Assembly: GCA_938091165.1 (NCBI GenBank)
Contig: CALKNK010000040.1
Coordinates: 1 to 9,195 of the forward strand
Reading direction: 5' to 3'
Source of the DNA: an uncultured Ilumatobacter sp.
GTDB lineage: Bacteria; Actinomycetota; Acidimicrobiia; Acidimicrobiales; Ilumatobacteraceae
DNA: 9,195 bases
The translations under genes were made by a program, and so were the position numbers. Positions 5,191 through 9,195 of the stretch are shown here, piece after piece (within the stretch, counting starts at the first letter, position 1; each line of letters starts with the position of its first letter). Under the pieces are notes generated by a model. That model worked only from the letters and a program-made list of their open reading frames with translations, searched no databases and was not told the DNA's origin.

Positions 5191-6644
5191 GTTGTTCCTG
5201 CTGTCTCGAGGGCGGCGCGCAATGCAATGCCGTCGGTGGGGATGATCTCGACGGGGCGCGGAAGGTCCGCGATGCCCAATCCATCGAGGAATCGACCGTC
5301 GTCGGAAAGGCACACATCTGGAATGAGGTACCGGTGACCGTGAGGTTCAGTCATCAACACATTCCTGACGTCCTCTCCGGTCATTAATCCGGTCACACCG
5401 GTATTCCCACCAAAAAAGTGGTTCTCGACCGTGAGCACTCGAACGTCGGAGCGATCCAGGGAATCTATCAAGGGAGAAATGACCGGGGCGCCAAGTGCGC
5501 CAGTGAGCACAGCCACCGGCGCAGAAAGTCCCGGGCGGAGCTGGATGCTGGTCGAAGTCAGATCGGTCGACGCGGCTGTGGACGAGCCGCAGCCGTTCTG
5601 TCGTAAACCGGTGTACGCGGCCGGGTTCGGTGGAGCGTCGACGGCAGCAAAAAAGCCGCGCTGCACTCCCGTGGCTTCGGTAGTAGCTCCGTTGAACTCG
5701 GCTTCAAACGTTCGAGCCATACCGATGCCATCTTCATGCATTGCGAAGTCGTCGTAACGCTCGGCCGCAGGGAACGGACGTTGAGCCATGAGGTAATACT
5801 CGTCGGCGGCGTAGACCATTCGTCTGCCGAGCGTTGTCTGGAAGATGTCTTGCCAATCATTGACGGTGTCGACGACTGACTGAGCCTCGGCGAGCGTATG
5901 GAAGCGCATTGCTGACTCGGTGTTGAACTTCGAGATCCCGAGAGGCACCACTGCAACTGATTCGAGTTCAGGGTATTGGTCGAGGACTCCAGCGAGGGTG
6001 TCGTCGAGGACAGCGCCGTCGTTGACGCCAGGGCAGACAACGATCTGGCCCTTGACCGCAATGTTGTAGTCGAGAAGTGCTCGGAGCCACCGCAAGCTCA
6101 TTCCGCCACGTGGGTTCTTCAACATTGCACTACGGATGTCGGGATCGGTTGCATGAATACTGACGTGGAGTGGCGAGAGCCGCTCGGTGACTACCCGCTC
6201 AAGATCGGCTTCGGTGAAGCGCGTCAGCGTCGTAAAATTTCCGTAGAGAAATGACAACCGGTAGTCATCGTCTTTCAGGTACAGGCTGCGACGCATCCCC
6301 TTGGGTAGTTGATATATAAAGCAAAACTCACAGTGGTTGTCACAGGTTCTGACACGATCGAAAACGGCGCTCGATACTTCAATTCCTAACGACGAACCCG
6401 CAACCTTTTCAATTGTTATCGACAGGTCAAGACCGCCGCGGCTGACATCAAGTTCCACGTCGGCTTCGTCCGTCGCCAACTGCCATTCGATGATGTCGCG
6501 AGGAACGTTGCCGTTCACCCTCAGGATCTCGTCGCCTGGCTCTACGCCCACCAGGTCGGCTGGTGAGCCCGGCGCCACCGCCACAACGGTGGGCGCAAGG
6601 CCGATCGTGGCAGTGCCGGCAGAAGATTCAGAATTACTGGACAT
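5187..6644 (-). CDS. DUF512 family radical-SAM protein with N-terminal PDZ domain
   Basis: A 485-aa protein. Residues about 12-80 form a PDZ-like domain (VAVAPGSPADLVGVEPGDEILRVNG pattern). CDNHCEFC (101-108) is a CxxxCxxC cluster site, followed by the family signature QLPKGMRRSLYLKDDDYRLS and FLYGNFTTLT (112-140). A middle barrel-like region has HVSIHATDPDIR (160-171) and GQIVVCPGVNDG. The C-terminal DUF512 region has GGNTGVTGLMTGEDV (412-426) and DGRFLDG. The family is predicted to bind a 4Fe-4S cluster and S-adenosylmethionine; its reaction is not known. Its frequent placement next to der suggests a link with ribosome or RNA modification, which is inference. No Shine-Dalgarno site is seen before ATG 6644, but TAGCCT lies ten bases upstream, consistent with a leaderless transcript. 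Confidence 0.93.
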   Translation of the reverse strand: MSSNSESSAGTATIGLAPTVVAVAPGSPADLVGVEPGDEILRVNGNVPRDIIEWQLATDEADVELDVSRGGLDLSITIEKVAGSSLGIEVSSAVFDRVRTCDNHCEFCFIYQLPKGMRRSLYLKDDDYRLSFLYGNFTTLTRFTEADLERVVTERLSPLHVSIHATDPDIRSAMLKNPRGGMSLRWLRALLDYNIAVKGQIVVCPGVNDGAVLDDTLAGVLDQYPELESVAVVPLGISKFNTESAMRFHTLAEAQSVVDTVNDWQDIFQTTLGRRMVYAADEYYLMAQRPFPAAERYDDFAMHEDGIGMARTFEAEFNGATTEATGVQRGFFAAVDAPPNPAAYTGLRQNGCGSSTAASTDLTSTSIQLRPGLSAPVAVLTGALGAPVISPLIDSLDRSDVRVLTVENHFFGGNTGVTGLMTGEDVRNVLMTEPHGHRYLIPDVCLSDDGRFLDGLGIADLPRPVEIIPTDGIALRAALETAGTT

Positions 6645-6654
6645 CGGAGCAGTC

Positions 6655-6683
6655 AGGCTACCGCCGCCCTCACCCGGTAGATT
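6655..6683. promoter_or_regulatory. Divergent -10 elements for DUF512-der and ispH
   Basis: The 48-bp gap between the two start codons holds TAGATT on the plus strand (6678-6683), nine bases before the ispH ATG, and TAGCCT on the minus strand (6655-6660), ten bases before the DUF512 ATG. Both fit TANNNT with transcription starting at or near the ATG. Neither has a recognisable -35, and neither gene has a ribosome-binding site. Leaderless expression is inferred. Confidence 0.45.
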
Positions 6684-6692
6684 TTGACCTGG

Positions 6693-7772
6693 ATGAGCAA
6701 TACCGCGGAGCCAGCCTTCGAAACTTCAACCCCAGCGGGACGTATCAACACCGTCCTCCTCGCTGAACCTCGCGGTTTCTGCGCTGGAGTCGAGATGGCG
6801 ATCAAGGCGCTGGCCTGGATGGTCCGATCGTTCTCAGGACCCGTCTATTGCTATCACGAAATCGTCCACAACAAGTTGGTCGTCGATCGCTTCAAGGCGC
6901 AAGGCGTGGTGTTTATCGACTCCATCGATGAAGTGCCTCCTGGCAGTCCGATCATGCTGTCAGCGCACGGTTCCCCTCCGGCAATTCTTGAAGCGGCTCG
7001 CGCTCGCGGTTCCTACGTTGTGGATTCAGTCTGTCCGCTTGTCACCAAGGTGCACCACGAGGTCAAAGTACGCACAGGCAAGGGCTACCGCATCGTTTAC
7101 GTTGGCCATGAAGGTCATGAAGAGGCCGTTGGCACGATGGCGGTGGCACCAGACGCCATCGATCGCGTCGAATCAATCGAAGAGGTTGCGGCTCTCGGAA
7201 ATATCGAGGAACCTGTTGCGCTGCTCGCCCAGACCACGCTGTCCCATCGAGACTGGGAAGGCGTCGCAGTTGCAGTCAAGGAACGGTTCCCGGACGTGTG
7301 GACGCCGGGCCGCAGCGACCTGTGCTTCGCAACAACAAATCGGCAGGCCGCTCTGATGGCTCTAGCTCATCGCTGTGATGCCATTGTCGTGATCGGGTCG
7401 GCCAACTCGTCGAATACGCGGGCGCTTCAGCAGCTCGCCATAGAAGAAGGCTGCGAACGCGTCTACCGAATCAACAGCGTCGAAGAACTACCCGACGATT
7501 TGAAGGGCATCGTTGGCGTTACGGCGGGTGCTTCTGCTCCTGAGGAGCTGGTCACCGAGGTTGTCGAATTCCTTGCGCCTCTCAACGGCGTCGAATTGGT
7601 CCACGTCACTGATGAAGACGAATACTTTCCCCCACCCCGAAACATTCGGGACCTGCAGACGTCGATCGAGATGGCGTCAACGGTGTTGCTCGGCGGCACC
7701 CTTCTCAGCCGACCAGTTATGGACGACCGCGCCCTCGGCGCTAGCGACGTTCTCGCCAGCCTCTCGAAATAA
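6693..7772 (+). CDS. ispH: 4-hydroxy-3-methylbut-2-enyl diphosphate reductase
   Basis: The last enzyme of the MEP pathway, reducing HMBPP to IPP and DMAPP with a 4Fe-4S cluster, in the cytoplasm. The three cluster cysteines are C30 (RGFCAGV), C114 (DSVCPLVTK) and C211 (SDLCFATTNRQ). Substrate-binding residues are also in place: HEIVHN with H59, GHEGHEEAVGT with H142 and E144 (matching the family's catalytic Glu), QTTLS, and GSANSSNT (family usually GSxNSSNT). It has 359 residues, somewhat longer than the usual 310-330 because of about 20 extra N-terminal residues and a modest C-terminal tail. ATG 6693 is chosen over TTG 6684 since a -10 element ends at 6683. It is divergent from DUF512-der, and its stop is 6 bp from the opposing acyl-CoA dehydrogenase stop with no terminator between. 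Confidence 0.97.
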   Translation: MSNTAEPAFETSTPAGRINTVLLAEPRGFCAGVEMAIKALAWMVRSFSGPVYCYHEIVHNKLVVDRFKAQGVVFIDSIDEVPPGSPIMLSAHGSPPAILEAARARGSYVVDSVCPLVTKVHHEVKVRTGKGYRIVYVGHEGHEEAVGTMAVAPDAIDRVESIEEVAALGNIEEPVALLAQTTLSHRDWEGVAVAVKERFPDVWTPGRSDLCFATTNRQAALMALAHRCDAIVVIGSANSSNTRALQQLAIEEGCERVYRINSVEELPDDLKGIVGVTAGASAPEELVTEVVEFLAPLNGVELVHVTDEDEYFPPPRNIRDLQTSIEMASTVLLGGTLLSRPVMDDRALGASDVLASLSK

Positions 7773-7778
7773 ACCGGC

Positions 7779-8990
7779 TTAGTTGCGCGGCACCTCAGCC
7801 CACGGCGCATCCCGATCGACCCGCACATCGCCAGGCAGCCCAAGCACACGTTCACCCAAAATGTTTGCCATGACCTCAGTTGTGCCGCCCTCAATCGTAT
7901 TGGCCCTGCTGCGCAGGAATGCCTTCTGGAGAGTGTCGGCGCTCATGGCAGTTTCCGGCCGGATCATTTCGTAACTGCCGTAGAGCATTGCGTCAGCGCC
8001 AAGGAGATCCATGACGCCTTCGTAAATCCTCTGGTTCAAAATAGCACCCGCCATTTTCCCAATGGAACCTTCGGGCCCTGGATCTCCCATCCGGCGGTTC
8101 TGATTTGCGCGGACGTTAGTGAGGCGAAGAACCTCGGCTTCACACCACAGCTTGGTCACCTGATCGCGGGCAGTCGGCGTTCTGGCTTCACGCGGCGCAT
8201 TGCTCCACGCATCGGTCAGCGCAGCAATCGTGCCTGAGCCGCGGGCTGGCATACCTCCACCAATCGACTGTCGCTCGTTCATCAGAGTCGTAAGCGAAAC
8301 TCGCCATCCATCCCCGGGCTTCCCGAGCATCTCACTCTCATGGATGCGCGTGTCTGTGAAGAAGACTTCGTTGAACTCTGCCTCACCAGTCATCTGGCGA
8401 AGCGGACGAACATCGACCGTCGGGTCTTCCATGTCGACAACAAATGCAGCGAGTCCTGCGTGCTTGACAGCTTGCGGATCGGTGCGCACGACTAGGAGAC
8501 CCCATTTTGAGAGGTGGGCCAAGGTCGTCCACACTTTCTGTCCGTTACATATCCACTCATCGCCGTCTCGGACACCCGTGGCGGACAAGCCCGCAAAATC
8601 TGAGCCCGAGCCAGGCTCAGAAAACAGCTGACACCAAATTTCTTCACCAGTAAAAAGCGGACGGAGGTAACGCTGTTTCTGTTCTTCGCTTCCCCACGCA
8701 ACAACGGTCGGCCCGGTCATGCCGTGACCAATCGGGTTGCGGTACATCGCGTTTGGACCGCCGGCGCTAAAGATCCGTTCGTTAATGAGCTGCTGCAGTT
8801 TTGGGTTGAGTCCAAGCCCACCGTTGCCCTCAGGAAAGTGCACCCACGCAAGGCCTCGGTCGAATTGCTCACCGAGGAAGACTTGCGGATCCGTGTTGGC
8901 CGGCGGAAAGCTATCGAGGAGTTCTGTAGTCAAGTCGATCACCCGTTGCTCATCAGCGGTGAAGGTCGAAATCGCGTCGATCACTGTCAT
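7779..8990 (-). CDS. Acyl-CoA dehydrogenase family protein
   Basis: A 403-aa FAD enzyme expected to introduce a trans-2 double bond into an acyl-CoA. The N-terminal helical domain spans 1-118. The FAD-contact strand follows (WCQLFSEPGSGSDFAGL, 119-135), then the WTTLAHLSKWGLLVVRTD sheet region (154-171), the middle beta domain to about 225, and a C-terminal helical domain ending in ANTIEGGTTEVMANILGERVLGLPGD (363-388). Glu367 in TIEGGT is at the position of the catalytic base in medium-chain-type enzymes. The electron acceptor would be ETF. Substrate cannot be told; the closest feel is mycobacterial FadE proteins of lipid or steroid breakdown. The start is ATG 8990 rather than TTG 8996. TAGTTT sits 6 bp upstream with no Shine-Dalgarno site, again suggesting a leaderless message. 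It lies 43 bp after the partial gene at the right edge and may share its operon. Confidence 0.93.
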   Translation of the reverse strand: MTVIDAISTFTADEQRVIDLTTELLDSFPPANTDPQVFLGEQFDRGLAWVHFPEGNGGLGLNPKLQQLINERIFSAGGPNAMYRNPIGHGMTGPTVVAWGSEEQKQRYLRPLFTGEEIWCQLFSEPGSGSDFAGLSATGVRDGDEWICNGQKVWTTLAHLSKWGLLVVRTDPQAVKHAGLAAFVVDMEDPTVDVRPLRQMTGEAEFNEVFFTDTRIHESEMLGKPGDGWRVSLTTLMNERQSIGGGMPARGSGTIAALTDAWSNAPREARTPTARDQVTKLWCEAEVLRLTNVRANQNRRMGDPGPEGSIGKMAGAILNQRIYEGVMDLLGADAMLYGSYEMIRPETAMSADTLQKAFLRSRANTIEGGTTEVMANILGERVLGLPGDVRVDRDAPWAEVPRN

Positions 8991-9033
8991 TGCCAAAAAC
9001 TAGACAACCGCGTCCCAGCTCAGCGAAGGCTGG

Positions 9034-9195
9034 TCACTTACTGTCGGTGTCGAAACCTTCGGCCTCAACGCGTTCGAGTAGCTGGTCGCGGATGCTCATC
9101 CCTGGCTCACGAGCCTTGGCCCCCGCTGCTCGCCAACCGAGCCGGCTGGAATAGAGCAGCGGCGGATCTTTAAGGCGGTTTGGGATGACTTCGAC
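9034..9195 (-). CDS. C-terminal end of an unidentified gene (runs off the window)
   Basis: Open from the right edge to TGA at 9034-9036, giving 53 residues that read like a real protein: RLKDPPLLYSSRLGW, AAGAKAREPGMSIRDQLL, ERVEAEGFDTDSK. The charged amphipathic end and lack of stops support coding. The family is not recognised. The acyl-CoA dehydrogenase starts 43 bp downstream on the same strand, so lipid metabolism is plausible by context only. Confidence 0.65.
   Translation of the reverse strand, partial: VEVIPNRLKDPPLLYSSRLGWRAAGAKAREPGMSIRDQLLERVEAEGFDTDSK

Noticed and set aside
5191..5313. 41-residue N-terminal extension of Der starting at ATG 5313
   Set aside because: It is Arg/Pro-rich, overlaps the DUF512 gene in another frame, and the ATG at 5190 has both a ribosome-binding site and the ATGA overlap.

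Overview
The window looks like chromosomal DNA from a high-GC Gram-positive bacterium (Actinomycetota), most plausibly an Acidimicrobiia-type marine or freshwater lineage. The clues are a DUF512 radical-SAM gene coupled to der, a small zinc-ribbon/one-helix protein directly after der, ispH divergent from that unit, a mycobacterial-style acyl-CoA dehydrogenase, a tRNA without encoded CCA, several GTG/TTG start possibilities and several genes without a Shine-Dalgarno site. The class assignment is inference; no marker in the window settles it.

Right side (about 3532-9195), ordinary core genes. On the minus strand, DUF512 radical SAM (6644 to 5187), der (5190 to 3748) and a 70-aa zinc-ribbon membrane protein (3744 to 3532) form one tightly packed unit: a 4-bp ATGA overlap, then a 3-bp gap. 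ispH (6693-7772, plus strand) is divergent from it across 48 bp and makes the isoprenoid precursors IPP and DMAPP. It converges with an acyl-CoA dehydrogenase gene (8990 to 7779) with 6 bp between the stops. The tail of one further minus-strand gene, unidentified, runs off the right edge.

Middle (about 2169-3531). A tRNA-Pro(GGG) gene on the minus strand with a strong terminator is flanked by gene-poor DNA holding several palindromes and a three-copy repeat spaced one helical turn apart. On the 5' side of the tRNA lies a 96-aa small protein gene (3142 to 2852) with a palindrome just before its start codon.

Left side (about 75-2168), the unusual part. It is a minus-strand cluster of five small genes, most separated by only 9-26 bp: a 202-aa two-domain protein, a 96-aa paralogue of the protein beyond the tRNA, a broken membrane-protein gene, a 100-aa single-domain protein and a DsrE-like protein. 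The non-DsrE soluble products look like small alpha+beta ferredoxin-like (dimeric alpha/beta-barrel) proteins; this is a judgement from sequence pattern, not a database match. The broken gene carries an in-frame TGA, an in-frame TAG and a one-base frame change in a G run. The TAG lies inside a perfect 18-bp-stem palindrome with a 3-base loop. The gene is 359 nt from start to stop, so restoring one base makes it 120 whole codons in a normal operon slot. This cluster is the best candidate for something undescribed: a small-protein operon of unknown role with a freshly decayed membrane partner.
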